A stretch of DNA of 31,003 nt from Gordoniibacillus chartarius (GTDB lineage: Bacteria > Bacillota > Bacilli > Paenibacillales > NBRC-103111). Every line of letters begins with the position of its first letter. Position 1 is the first letter of the stretch. Positions 1-7,051 of this stretch are shown here, one piece after another. Made by a program: the position numbers and the translations under genes. Below the pieces are notes generated by a model, which saw only the letters and a list, made by a program, of their open reading frames with translations, was not told where the DNA came from and searched no databases. The DNA lies in the NCBI RefSeq assembly GCF_042432825.1, contig NZ_JBHLWN010000091.1, positions 1 to 31,003 of the forward strand, in the 5' to 3' direction.

Positions 1-29
1 AAAAGTGCCTCTAAACCCTTGTGAGATAA

Positions 30-167
30 GGATTTTTTGATTTTTCAGCAAGCCCTAATTATTGCAATTGGTTATATCCGGGACTCAACCTAGTATTATT
101 GCCACTTGCAATAGTAGGTCTGTCACTACTGTTTCGCATTTCATATAACTGGGAAATGTTAGATTAA
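30..167 (+). pseudogene. Possible 3' remnant of a membrane protein gene
   Basis: One frame is open from a stop at 27-29 to a TAA at 165-167. It encodes about 45 residues, including a hydrophobic stretch (LVLLPLAIVGLSLLF) and a short polar tail ending NWEMLD, which reads like the last membrane helix of a transporter permease. There is no start codon or ribosome binding site in view, and two stops lie just upstream in the same frame. It is therefore at best a decayed or truncated gene end cut by the window edge. The family is not recognised and the call could be chance. Confidence 0.22.
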
Positions 168-250
168 GAGATATTCATTCGACAAAATCTAATACTTTTC
201 TAAAATTCTCTTAAAACTTCCCCCGATTTTTCTTGTTATTATTGAAATAA

Positions 251-280
251 TTCGTTAATCTATATCTAACAACAGTTTTT
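251..280 (+). promoter_or_regulatory. Candidate LytTR-type direct-repeat operator upstream of the agr genes
   Basis: Two 9-bp half sites, TTCGTTAAT (251-259) and ACAGTTTTT (272-280), lie as direct repeats 21 bp apart (12-bp gap). That is the geometry LytTR/AgrA-type regulators bind, and both contain the GTT core. They lie about 155 bp before the first agr gene. No convincing -35/-10 pair was found next to them. The heptamer TTCGACA also occurs at 178-184 and 304-310, and inverted at 406-412, in this same AT-rich leader. Apart from these motifs, nothing else is seen in 168-435. Confidence 0.35.
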
Positions 281-435
281 TCTATCGCCATAATAGTGCA
301 TATTTCGACATACTTCGTAAATAATCGATTCTACCCTTGTACCTAGCACTCTAACCCAGATTAATTAAAATAGTTCTTCCTGTCTATGAACGAAAAACAA
401 CAATCTGTCGAATTATCTGTTTAGGAGGAATTTCT

Positions 436-1119
436 GTGGTTAATCTCATTTGGACGGCACTGTTCTCTTCTTTTGAGTTCTATTGTGCACTAATATGTGT
501 ATTGACGATATTCAGACTGCCTATACGGTACCAACAAGTTAAAGTAATATCGATGGCCCTATTAATTGGAATCATCTCGGCAATCACATTCTCTTACATA
601 CCCATGTATGCACTACTCATAAACTTTACTTGTCTAGCAATAATTATTACTTTTATTTACGCTTTACCGTTCTTCTACTCTGTTCTGATTACCTCCATGT
701 TATTTTTACTTAGCATAATAATTGAATATGGAGCTACAGTTTTTACCGGGCAGATATTGAACGTTCCTCTTGAGATCGGTTCCATCGGTCTTAAATTAAT
801 TTATGTGTTTACAGGTATTATAAACCTCATTGTTGCGTGGGCACTTGAACGTAAAAAAATCGGTTTTATGTTTATTTCCAGATACTTTAGCATGCGACAT
901 TCTGTTAAGGGCTACAACTTCTCGTTAACGGCGGTACTAGTTCTAGGGATTATGGCGCTTCAAATTACAGCACTCACTGCGGTAAGCGGAAAATTTACTG
1001 TAATCAGCTTGTATTTACTTCTATTGAATGTTCTTCTATTTGTAATCGGAATCTATATTGCATATAGGCAAAATAAACGGCAATTGAAAGAAAAGCATGA
1101 AAGGCTGCAGAAACGATGA
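436..1119 (+). CDS. AgrC-like membrane receptor domain without a kinase domain
   Basis: This is a 227-residue, almost wholly hydrophobic protein with about seven predicted membrane helices (roughly 7-26, 36-53, 57-76, 80-100, 118-136, 163-182 and 188-210) and a short charged C-terminal tail (RQNKRQLKEKHERLQKR). The GTG start at 436 follows a strong AGGAGGAATT site. The layout matches the peptide-sensing half of AgrC-type GHKL histidine kinases. In such kinases the charged tail would lead into a coiled coil, the phospho-His motif and an ATPase domain; here a TGA ends the protein. The stop overlaps the next gene's ATG (ATGA at 1116-1119), so the truncation looks built into the operon rather than caused by a random frameshift. 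The function as autoinducer receptor is inferred from its agrB/agrD neighbours. It could instead be an unrelated membrane partner of AgrB. Confidence 0.6.
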   Translation: MVNLIWTALFSSFEFYCALICVLTIFRLPIRYQQVKVISMALLIGIISAITFSYIPMYALLINFTCLAIIITFIYALPFFYSVLITSMLFLLSIIIEYGATVFTGQILNVPLEIGSIGLKLIYVFTGIINLIVAWALERKKIGFMFISRYFSMRHSVKGYNFSLTAVLVLGIMALQITALTAVSGKFTVISLYLLLLNVLLFVIGIYIAYRQNKRQLKEKHERLQKR

Positions 1120-1712
1120 ACTTTATCGATCGGCTGGCCCATTCTTGTACGCAGTTTATTAGAGCAAATCATGAAAATTCTGCCTCGGAAAAAGTTTTAT
1201 TTTACGCCTTAAGTTTAACAATCAATACATTGCTAGCTTATAGTACGGTAATCATCATATGTTCATTTACCGGTCACTTTCTTTCGGGCTTGCTCGTGGT
1301 CATCTTCTACACGCTTTTACGAGTAATTTCCGGTGGTGTACATTTCTCCACCTCACTTCGATGCTGCATATATACAATCGTGCTTTTCGTTTGCATTGGG
1401 CATACTGACCTTTCTTTTTCCACTTATTATTGTGGAACAATACTTACTGTGGTTTCTTTGTTGATTTTGGCAATAACAGCACCGCAAGGACTAAAAAATC
1501 AAAGTCGGATAGATGAAAAATATTATCCGGCATTAAAAATCGCCTCGTTGATCGTCGTATCTAGCAATTTCATCATTGGTTCATCAACACTTGCACTAGT
1601 TTATTTCGCTCAAGCTATGCATACAACCCGCATTATTCACCTTCTTTTCGGTAAACTAGACAGCTTATTTGATCAATTCACACGAAAGGAGGTGACTAAA
1701 TTTGAAAACTAA
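1116..1712 (+). CDS. agrB: AgrB-type accessory gene regulator, peptide-processing membrane protease
   Basis: This 198-residue polytopic membrane protein is within the usual AgrB size range. The family cleaves the AgrD precursor and forms the thiolactone or lactone ring. The signature is at residues 70-84: SGGVHFSTSLRCC, with His76 and Cys83 seven residues apart, as for the catalytic His/Cys pair of staphylococcal AgrB. Hydrophobic segments follow at about 30-50, 56-72, 86-104, 108-124 and 143-168. The start overlaps the upstream receptor stop by 4 nt, and the 3' end contains the AAAGGAGGTGA ribosome binding site of agrD, whose start lies inside this gene. The three genes are clearly one translationally coupled unit. 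Base composition is AT-rich like both neighbours and unlike the rest of the window. Confidence 0.92.
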   Translation: MNFIDRLAHSCTQFIRANHENSASEKVLFYALSLTINTLLAYSTVIIICSFTGHFLSGLLVVIFYTLLRVISGGVHFSTSLRCCIYTIVLFVCIGHTDLSFSTYYCGTILTVVSLLILAITAPQGLKNQSRIDEKYYPALKIASLIVVSSNFIIGSSTLALVYFAQAMHTTRIIHLLFGKLDSLFDQFTRKEVTKFEN

Positions 1713-1821
1713 AATTGCATTCTTGCTGAATGCGGCACTTGTCGTAGTTGCTTCGATGTTTATCTCAACCAATTCAATTGCAACTCACCGTCCAGAACTG
1801 CCAGAAGAACTCCTGAAGTAG
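1702..1821 (+). CDS. agrD: AgrD-type cyclic autoinducer peptide precursor, Ser-type
   Basis: This 39-residue ORF starts at TTG 1702 behind a very strong AAAGGAGGTGAC site and overlaps the agrB stop by 11 nt. It has the AgrD layout: a basic start (MKTK), an amphipathic or hydrophobic segment (residues 5-21), a short core, then a Pro/Glu-rich tail RPELPEELLK (30-39) comparable to the PKEL-type tail that AgrB recognises. There is no cysteine. By position relative to the tail, the ring is most likely Ser25-Ile-Ala-Thr-His29, which would give a lactone rather than a thiolactone, as known for some staphylococci. Ser22 is an alternative ring residue. Peptide boundaries are inferred, not shown. Confidence 0.85.
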   Translation: MKTKIAFLLNAALVVVASMFISTNSIATHRPELPEELLK

Positions 1822-1845
1822 TCATCAATGTCTTCACACCACGGA

Positions 1846-1861
1846 GCCCGGTACGCCGGGC
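1846..1861 (+). other. GC-rich hairpin between agrD and the LytTR-GGDEF-EAL gene
   Basis: GCCCGG (1846-1851) pairs with CCGGGC (1856-1861) around a TACG loop, followed at once by a smaller GGGA/TCCC hairpin. No T-tract follows, so it does not look like an intrinsic terminator. A partial block, an RNA-stability element or a regulated attenuator between agrD and the downstream gene are all possible. It also marks where base composition changes from AT-rich to about balanced. Confidence 0.45.
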
Positions 1862-1897
1862 CACCGGGAAAATCCCAACGCATGGAGCTGATCCCCG

Positions 1898-3715
1898 TTG
1901 ACGCAAAGAATCCCCGTTACCCGCGATGGCAAGAAAGGATCAGACATCCTGGTCATTGACTCCACTGACGTACTGAAGATCGAGAAAATTCGCGACCGTG
2001 AATATATGGTTCATACGAAAGACAATCAGTATTACTTGGATACTTCACTGGATAGTATTGAAGAATGGCTGTATGAAGACGGCTTCCGTCTGCTCGATAA
2101 CTCGAATATCGTCAATATGAACCGAGTGCAAGATTATGACGCGCGAAAAGGCATGGTCTATTTAGGTGACCCTTCACATAAACGTACGAAAACCGCATCG
2201 GCTGCATGGATCCATAAGGAACATATCGAGACAGTAATGAGGATGCTTAACTCCGCCAAGGCCGATCGAGTTCAAGAAGACCTCGAACCTTACCTTCTGA
2301 AAAATAAAGAAATTGAAGTGCTTCCATACGAAGAGGACGACAAGTTTTCCCGCTCCTATGCGACGATCCGGGCCATGAATGAACGCAGGAAGGCCGAGGA
2401 GAAAATCGTCCATATGGCCTACCACGACTCATTGACCAATCTTCCTAACCGTCTCCTGTTTAACGACCGAATGAACCAGGCATTCCAGCGGGCAAGAGAG
2501 GCAGGCAAGCAAGCGGCCATCATTTTCTTCGATCTGGACCGGTTTAAGGTCATCAACGATACGCTCGGTCACCACGTCGGCGATCAGCTGCTTCGCGACT
2601 TGGCCAAGAAGCTGAAGTCGTTCGTGCGAGAGCAGGATGTCGTGGCCCGGTACAGCGGGGACGAATTTATGATTTTGATGCATGATATCGCCCACATCGA
2701 TGAAGTGACCGAATTCGTCAAGGGCTTGCCGAAAGTGCTGCGAGAGCCGTTCATTTATGATGAGCAGGAATTGTTCGTTACGGCCAGCATCGGCATTACG
2801 CTGTTCCCTGATGACGGTACGGATGGCGATACCTTGATCAAAAATGCGGATATCGCGATGTACCGGGCTAAGGAAAAAGGCGGCAACAATTTTCAGCTGT
2901 ACCATCCGGAAATGAACAAACGCTCCCTTCACAGGCTCAATCTTGAGATTCACCTCCGCAAAGCGGTGGAAAAAGAAGAGTTTCATGTGTACTATCAGCC
3001 GCTAGTGGATCTTGGAACCGGCAAAATATTCGGTATGGAATCGCTTGTGCGTTGGAAGCACCCGGAGTGGGGCATGGTATCCCCCGGTGAATTCATCCCG
3101 CTGGCGGAGGAAACCGGTCTGATCGTTCCGCTCGGCAGCTGGGTGCTGAAGGAAGCGTGCAAACAGACGTATGCGTGGAGCCTGATGGGCTATCCTCGAC
3201 TCTGCGTTTCCGTCAACATTTCGATGAACCAGTTCCATCAGCCGAACTTCGTACAGCTTATCGAGGATACGCTGCGCGAAACGAAGCTGCATCCGAGTCA
3301 GCTGTGCTTGGAGATTACGGAAACCGTAGCGATGAAGAACGTCTCTTACATTATGGAAACGATGGAAAACCTGAAGAAGATCGGCGTACAAATCTCTATC
3401 GACGATTTCGGCACCGGTTATTCTTCGCTCAGTTATTTGAAGAAGTTCCGCGTCCATACGCTCAAGATCGACCAGTCCTTCATTCGCGACATTACGGTGG
3501 ACGAAGACAGTGCCGCGATTGTCACGGCCCTGATCGCCATGTCCCGCAAGCTGAAGATCAAGTCGCTCGCGGAGGGCGTCGAAACGCCGGAGCAGCTGCG
3601 CTTCCTGAAGGATCAAGGCTGCGACGAGATTCAAGGTTATATCTTCAGCACTCCGCTTGCTCCGGACCAGTTCGAAGAGCTGATGAAGAAGAACAAGCTG
3701 CTCCAAGTACATTAA
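1898..3715 (+). CDS. LytTR DNA-binding domain fused to GGDEF and EAL cyclic-di-GMP domains
   Basis: This is a 605-residue soluble protein. Residues 1-112 look like a LytTR domain (IPVTRD start, VLKIEKIRDREYMVHTKD, then a FRLLDNSNIVNMNRV segment), the DNA-binding fold of AgrA. Residues 113-170 form a charged linker. GGDEF spans about 171-337 and has the variant signature SGDEF (253-257) with an RxxD product-inhibition site (REQD, 244-247) exactly five residues upstream. EAL spans about 345-600 with the variant ESL (381-383). The other catalytic landmarks are kept (NIS 440-442, EITE 472-475, DDFGTG 502-507, KIDQ 523-526, EGVET 559-563), so phosphodiesterase activity is likely and cyclase activity possible. 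The TTG start is set by a GGAG 10 nt upstream; an older ATG at 1882 appears frameshifted away (see findings). It follows agrD by 76 nt with no terminator between and ends in its own terminator. Confidence 0.85.
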   Translation: MTQRIPVTRDGKKGSDILVIDSTDVLKIEKIRDREYMVHTKDNQYYLDTSLDSIEEWLYEDGFRLLDNSNIVNMNRVQDYDARKGMVYLGDPSHKRTKTASAAWIHKEHIETVMRMLNSAKADRVQEDLEPYLLKNKEIEVLPYEEDDKFSRSYATIRAMNERRKAEEKIVHMAYHDSLTNLPNRLLFNDRMNQAFQRAREAGKQAAIIFFDLDRFKVINDTLGHHVGDQLLRDLAKKLKSFVREQDVVARYSGDEFMILMHDIAHIDEVTEFVKGLPKVLREPFIYDEQELFVTASIGITLFPDDGTDGDTLIKNADIAMYRAKEKGGNNFQLYHPEMNKRSLHRLNLEIHLRKAVEKEEFHVYYQPLVDLGTGKIFGMESLVRWKHPEWGMVSPGEFIPLAEETGLIVPLGSWVLKEACKQTYAWSLMGYPRLCVSVNISMNQFHQPNFVQLIEDTLRETKLHPSQLCLEITETVAMKNVSYIMETMENLKKIGVQISIDDFGTGYSSLSYLKKFRVHTLKIDQSFIRDITVDEDSAAIVTALIAMSRKLKIKSLAEGVETPEQLRFLKDQGCDEIQGYIFSTPLAPDQFEELMKKNKLLQVH

Positions 3716-3719
3716 TTGG

Positions 3720-3764
3720 GGGAGGAAAAGAATGCGGGGTACCGCAACCTTTCCTTCCTTTTTT
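3720..3764 (+). terminator. Intrinsic terminator after the LytTR-GGDEF-EAL gene
   Basis: The outer stem pairs 3720-3730 with 3748-3758 (11 positions, one mismatch, one G-U). It encloses an inner GCGG/CCGC hairpin (3734-3745) and is followed by six T (3759-3764). An ATG at 3732 behind a GGGGGAGG run would extend the next gene, but it lies inside this terminator stem and is rejected as a start. Confidence 0.85.
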
Positions 3765-3815
3765 ACGTCTCATGTAGTAGATTTGTATCTCTTTTCGGTT
3801 AGGAGCTTATATCGA

Positions 3816-4967
3816 ATGGCCGCTAAACCAGCCAGCAACGTGTCCGCCCCGGGTATGCATCGCCGCCGCAGCGGAACAGGCAGCAGACGAAACATGCGCT
3901 CCTTCTGGGGCTATACCATGTTGTATGCCGTGTCCTTTTTTGTTTTCTTTATGATTTTGTTCTCGATTTGGTTTTTCTTGACTCCTTGGGGTTCTAATCT
4001 TCGTTATCTAATGGCTGATACGCTCATTACGACGCAGCATCGCGATTGGGCCAAATATTTAATCGGCTCTGAAGAGCTGCAGAAGCGTGTAGATGATTAC
4101 TGGAAAAAGTTTGAGGATATGGGCAATGAGCCGGACCAACGGACGTCGGCGGTCACCGCCGCAGCCCCTGTTGCGAAGAAGCCGACAGCACCGTATGAGG
4201 TGGAACCGATCGAAGGCAAAAACTTCAAAGGACACCTGATTTACATTAATGATCCTACCAAGCTGAAGGTCATCGTCACCAATAAGGTCGGCAAAGGCGA
4301 GAAAGTGACGTCGATGGTCGAACGTACGGGCGCCCTGCTCGGCGTGAACGGCGGCGGCTTCGTCGATCCGAACTGGGAAGGGAACGGCTTTCAGCCGGAA
4401 GGAATCGTCATGTCTGGCGGCAAAGTGTACTACAATGATAGCGGCAAGAATTCAAAGCGCAACATCATCGGTATCGACCGCACCGGCAAGCTGATCGCCG
4501 GCAATTATTCCGAGAACGAGCTGGTTGGCATGGGCGTACAGGAAGCGGTATCGTTCTCGCCGCGCTTCATTGTGAACGGCCAAGGACAGCTGAAGAGCGC
4601 CGCCGAAGGCTGGGGTATCGCGCCGCGCACCTGCATCGGCCAGACGAAGGACGGACGTATCGTCTTCGCCGTCATCGACGGGCGCCAGCCCGGACACAGT
4701 ATTGGCGCGACCTTGTACGATATCCAGCAAATTTTCTTGGCGAAGGACGTCGTCATTGCAGCGAATTTGGACGGCGGCTCGTCCACAGTTTTCGTGAAGG
4801 GCGGGGTAAACGACGCCAAGCCGGAAATTGTCAACAAGCCTTCAAGCGAGTATGGAGAACGCTACTTGCCGACAGCTTGGCTGCTCTTCGACAATCCGAA
4901 TGCAGTGTTCAATAAGAACATTTGGGAAGGACTCGACAAGAGTAAGATTGACCCGTCCAAATGGTAA
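3816..4967 (+). CDS. Membrane-anchored phosphodiester glycosidase (NAGPA/DUF2233 family) protein
   Basis: This is a 383-residue protein. A basic cytoplasmic N-terminus (HRRRSGTGSRRNMR) precedes one membrane helix at about 32-54. A low-complexity Ala/Pro linker follows near 110-130, then an extracellular domain at about 145-370. The domain has the landmarks of the NAGPA family: GVNGGGF, PEGIVMSGGKVYYND, SFSPRFIVNGQ, APRTCIGQTKDGRIVFAVIDGR and AANLDGGSSTVF. In bacteria this family is linked to cleaving phosphodiester-linked sugars or modifying exopolysaccharide. The natural substrate here is unknown. ATG 3816 follows TTAGGAG at a normal distance and is preferred over an upstream ATG that sits inside a terminator. 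The gene stands alone between two terminators. Confidence 0.85.
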   Translation: MAAKPASNVSAPGMHRRRSGTGSRRNMRSFWGYTMLYAVSFFVFFMILFSIWFFLTPWGSNLRYLMADTLITTQHRDWAKYLIGSEELQKRVDDYWKKFEDMGNEPDQRTSAVTAAAPVAKKPTAPYEVEPIEGKNFKGHLIYINDPTKLKVIVTNKVGKGEKVTSMVERTGALLGVNGGGFVDPNWEGNGFQPEGIVMSGGKVYYNDSGKNSKRNIIGIDRTGKLIAGNYSENELVGMGVQEAVSFSPRFIVNGQGQLKSAAEGWGIAPRTCIGQTKDGRIVFAVIDGRQPGHSIGATLYDIQQIFLAKDVVIAANLDGGSSTVFVKGGVNDAKPEIVNKPSSEYGERYLPTAWLLFDNPNAVFNKNIWEGLDKSKIDPSKW

Positions 4968-4975
4968 ACAGGCAA

Positions 4976-5036
4976 GAGCCCGAACGATAGCGGCAGCGCG
5001 TTGATTCAACGGCGTTCCCCGTTACCGTTCGGGCTC
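4976..5036. terminator. Long shared hairpin between convergent genes
   Basis: GAGCCCGAACG (4976-4986) pairs perfectly with CGTTCGGGCTC (5026-5036), and the interior continues as an imperfect stem. It lies between the convergent 3816 gene and the ytxH-like gene. Neither side has a strong T-tract, so termination efficiency is uncertain. A bidirectional terminator is the simplest reading. Confidence 0.6.
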
Positions 5037-5054
5037 TCTCATTGACGATGCATA

Positions 5055-5468
5055 TTACCGTACAAAAGTCAGCTCCTGGCGGCTTTTTTCAGCTGCCTCA
5101 GCCGGTGCCGCGGGTTCAACTGCCGCTTCCCCCTCAACGACCTCGACTGCTGCTGCACTTGTTGCGCCGCTGCCTTCTTCCGTCTTCTTCCAGGAGCGCA
5201 CTTCCTGTACAACCTGCGAGGTCACACTCTTGGCCTTGCCAATCCATTCACCGGTTTGCGCACTTACTTGCTTAGCGGCCTTCGACGTAACGGTCGTGAC
5301 GTCGGTAACGAGCTGCTGCGTCTTCTCGCTCGCCTGTTGAACCCCTTCAGCAATGTCGGAGCGAAGCTCCTTCCCGCTCTTCGGCGCCAGCAGCAGTGCC
5401 GTCACCGCACCAAGCACAGTACCGGCAATTGCCCCGACGATCAGATCTTTCCCTTTTTGATTAGCCAT
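5055..5468 (-). CDS. ytxH: YtxH-family protein
   Basis: This is a 137-residue protein. The N-terminus (MANQKGKDLIVGAIAGTVLG) leads through a Gly/Ala-rich membrane helix (about 8-27) into LLLAPKSGKELRSDI, the typical YtxH signature. The rest is an Ala/Thr/Glu-rich amphipathic helical tail, likely coiled coil, ending in a low-complexity Ala-Glu segment. YtxH proteins are small stress-associated membrane-anchored proteins of unknown biochemical role. The start follows AAGGAGAGGG. It overlaps the 3' end of the upstream DUF948 gene by 8 nt, matching the ytxG-ytxH order of Bacillus, where the operon belongs to the general stress response. No clear stress-sigma promoter was identified here. Confidence 0.85.
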   Translation of the reverse strand: MANQKGKDLIVGAIAGTVLGAVTALLLAPKSGKELRSDIAEGVQQASEKTQQLVTDVTTVTSKAAKQVSAQTGEWIGKAKSVTSQVVQEVRSWKKTEEGSGATSAAAVEVVEGEAAVEPAAPAEAAEKSRQELTFVR

Positions 5469-5967
5469 CTTGATCCCTCTCCTTGTTCCCGTTTGGTGTT
5501 GTCTCGTTCCGCTGCGCCTTTCGTCCCGCCTGCCATTGCTGCCACAGCTCCATACCGGTGACGGCCCACTCCAGCGCGTCCTGCACGCGAGCCCGATGGG
5601 TATGTACGGCCTGCTCCACTTCCACGATGGATCGGGCCAGCGTCTTCGACGCTCTGCACACGGTTCCTCCCGCTTCACTCAGGCTCGAGCCGAGTTCCTG
5701 GACGGTGGATGCGATGGTCTTGAACGTCTGCAGCTTCGTCTGCACCTCGTCGGCAATGGCATCGGTCTTGAGCAGCAGGGCTGTCGTCTGCGCCCCCATA
5801 TCGCCAAGCTGTCTCTCCAACCGTTCCATCGACTGCGACGTCTTCTGCAGCGTTTGTACCGCTTGCAGCGACGCGATTCGAGCTGCCGTCAGCGTACGGA
5901 TTGCGACCACGGCGAGCGCGATGAAGGCTGCCGTCGCTGCGATTGCGCACCATTCGATTACCTGCAT
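5461..5967 (-). CDS. ytxG: DUF948 (YtxG-like) membrane protein
   Basis: This is a 168-residue protein. It has an N-terminal membrane helix (about 5-24: WCAIAATAAFIALAVVAI) followed by a long helical region rich in Gln/Thr/Leu heptads (LQKTSQSMERLERQLGDMG and onward), as in DUF948 proteins, and a charged tail. ATG 5967 is preferred over an upstream GTG because GGGAGGTG lies just before it. It is coupled to the following ytxH-like gene by an 8-nt overlap. The molecular function of the family is unknown. The gene order supports the ytxG assignment. Confidence 0.8.
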   Translation of the reverse strand: MQVIEWCAIAATAAFIALAVVAIRTLTAARIASLQAVQTLQKTSQSMERLERQLGDMGAQTTALLLKTDAIADEVQTKLQTFKTIASTVQELGSSLSEAGGTVCRASKTLARSIVEVEQAVHTHRARVQDALEWAVTGMELWQQWQAGRKAQRNETTPNGNKERDQDG

Positions 5968-6082
5968 CGCCTGCACCTCCCTCAGCACCCGGGACGAATG
6001 CCCAGGAATAGTACAGTATAAGCCGGCGGGGCTCGGGTTGACACAAGGAATTTGACCCGCCCGTCCGGCGCGGTGATTATCG

Positions 6083-6583
6083 TCACCGATTGGCGTATTT
6101 TCTGATCAGCTCATCCACCTTTGCCCTCATGCATCGTATTGTCGTTTTCTTATATTGAATACCAAGTTTAAGCACCTTAAGCTGCTCTCGGCGGGTTAAG
6201 CTTTGAAACCGGGAATCCTGCTTCAGAAAAGAACGGATAATGGACCAGCTGTTAACGGCGATCTGATCCGTGTTGCTGTACGGCAGCTCATAGGGCAGCT
6301 TGCTTTTTCGAAATCGGTTCAATAACGATACAACTGTCGATGTTAATTTGTTCTCGTCCACCAGACAGGGTACTGTGTTCTTTTTCGTATACCTTTTGTA
6401 GTATTCCAAGTGGTTCATTCCGCTTACAATGACATATCCGCCGTGTTTACGGCTTTTCCTGACGACCAACAGCTGCATGCAATCCTTTGCGACTTTGTGA
6501 AGCTCTTTACTGCGTTTAGTCGGTTTGGCGACAAAGCCCGATTTAATTTTGCCTAGAGGTATATATTGCACCGCATATCGCAT
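6083..6583 (-). CDS. ParB/Srx-like domain hypothetical protein
   Basis: This is a 166-residue basic protein. The start MRYAVQYIPLGKIKSGF followed by KVAKDCMQLLVVRKSRKHGG and YVIVSGMNHLEYYKR resembles the N-terminal ParB/sulfiredoxin-like fold (partner-site loop, then VSG-x-x-x-EYY), but the catalytic GxxRHxA-type motif of ParB CTPases is not obvious. The C-terminal half (SIIRSFLKQDSRFQSLTRREQLKVLKLG) is helical and Lys/Arg-rich, suggesting nucleic-acid contact. ATG 6583 is set by GAGAGGTG. It stands alone between ytxG and a gene-poor stretch. The function is unknown and the ParB link is a fold-level impression. Confidence 0.65.
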   Translation of the reverse strand: MRYAVQYIPLGKIKSGFVAKPTKRSKELHKVAKDCMQLLVVRKSRKHGGYVIVSGMNHLEYYKRYTKKNTVPCLVDENKLTSTVVSLLNRFRKSKLPYELPYSNTDQIAVNSWSIIRSFLKQDSRFQSLTRREQLKVLKLGIQYKKTTIRCMRAKVDELIRKYANR

Positions 6584-6768
6584 CCGGCAGCACCTCTCCA
6601 TATTATGGTGATAGTAGTTTATGCCGGCCCATTTCTTATGTACCCGCTTTCCGCGGCGTATCGCTATGGCTCTTCGCTCTCGTACATTAAAAATACGGGG
6701 CTTCCCGTTAGTGGATGACCTCGTTTTTTTCTACGGGGGGCTTTGCGTTGCTGGTGCGGTTCGTGAAA

Positions 6769-6904
6769 GGATTTTGAGGGCTTTATTTTACCGTTATTCC
6801 ACTTTTCATTCAAAATACCGGACTTTGGCGGCTCTATCAAATGTCAATTGATGAAATTGGGCTTGATTTTTCCTGATTGCTGGAAAACAACGCCCTCAAA
6901 ATCC
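6769..6904. repeat. 136-bp segment bounded by a perfect 13-bp inverted repeat
   Basis: GGATTTTGAGGGC (6769-6781) recurs inverted as GCCCTCAAAATCC (6892-6904). The interior has no credible ORF. This lies in the gene-poor stretch 6584-7327. It could be a miniature mobile element or a noncoding intergenic repeat. No target duplication was recognised. Confidence 0.45.
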
Positions 6905-7051
6905 GCTAAACTTGTAAGATATCGTTATAGCTCACAAGGTTTTCTGCACATAGGTTGTTCGACGGATTTGCTTGAAATGGTTAGCAAGAAAGCGGATAGA
7001 ATCACTCGAACAGCTAGCTTGCCTGATTTTGACTACTGCGAAAATGCAGGC

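Noticed and set aside
3157..3777. 206-residue plus-strand frame overlapping the EAL domain
   Set aside because: It is Arg-rich with no family features, and the EAL domain in the other frame is unmistakable.
3732..3815. N-terminal extension of the phosphodiester glycosidase gene from ATG 3732
   Set aside because: That ATG lies inside the stem of an intrinsic terminator; ATG 3816 has a good ribosome binding site and gives a normal membrane-anchored protein.
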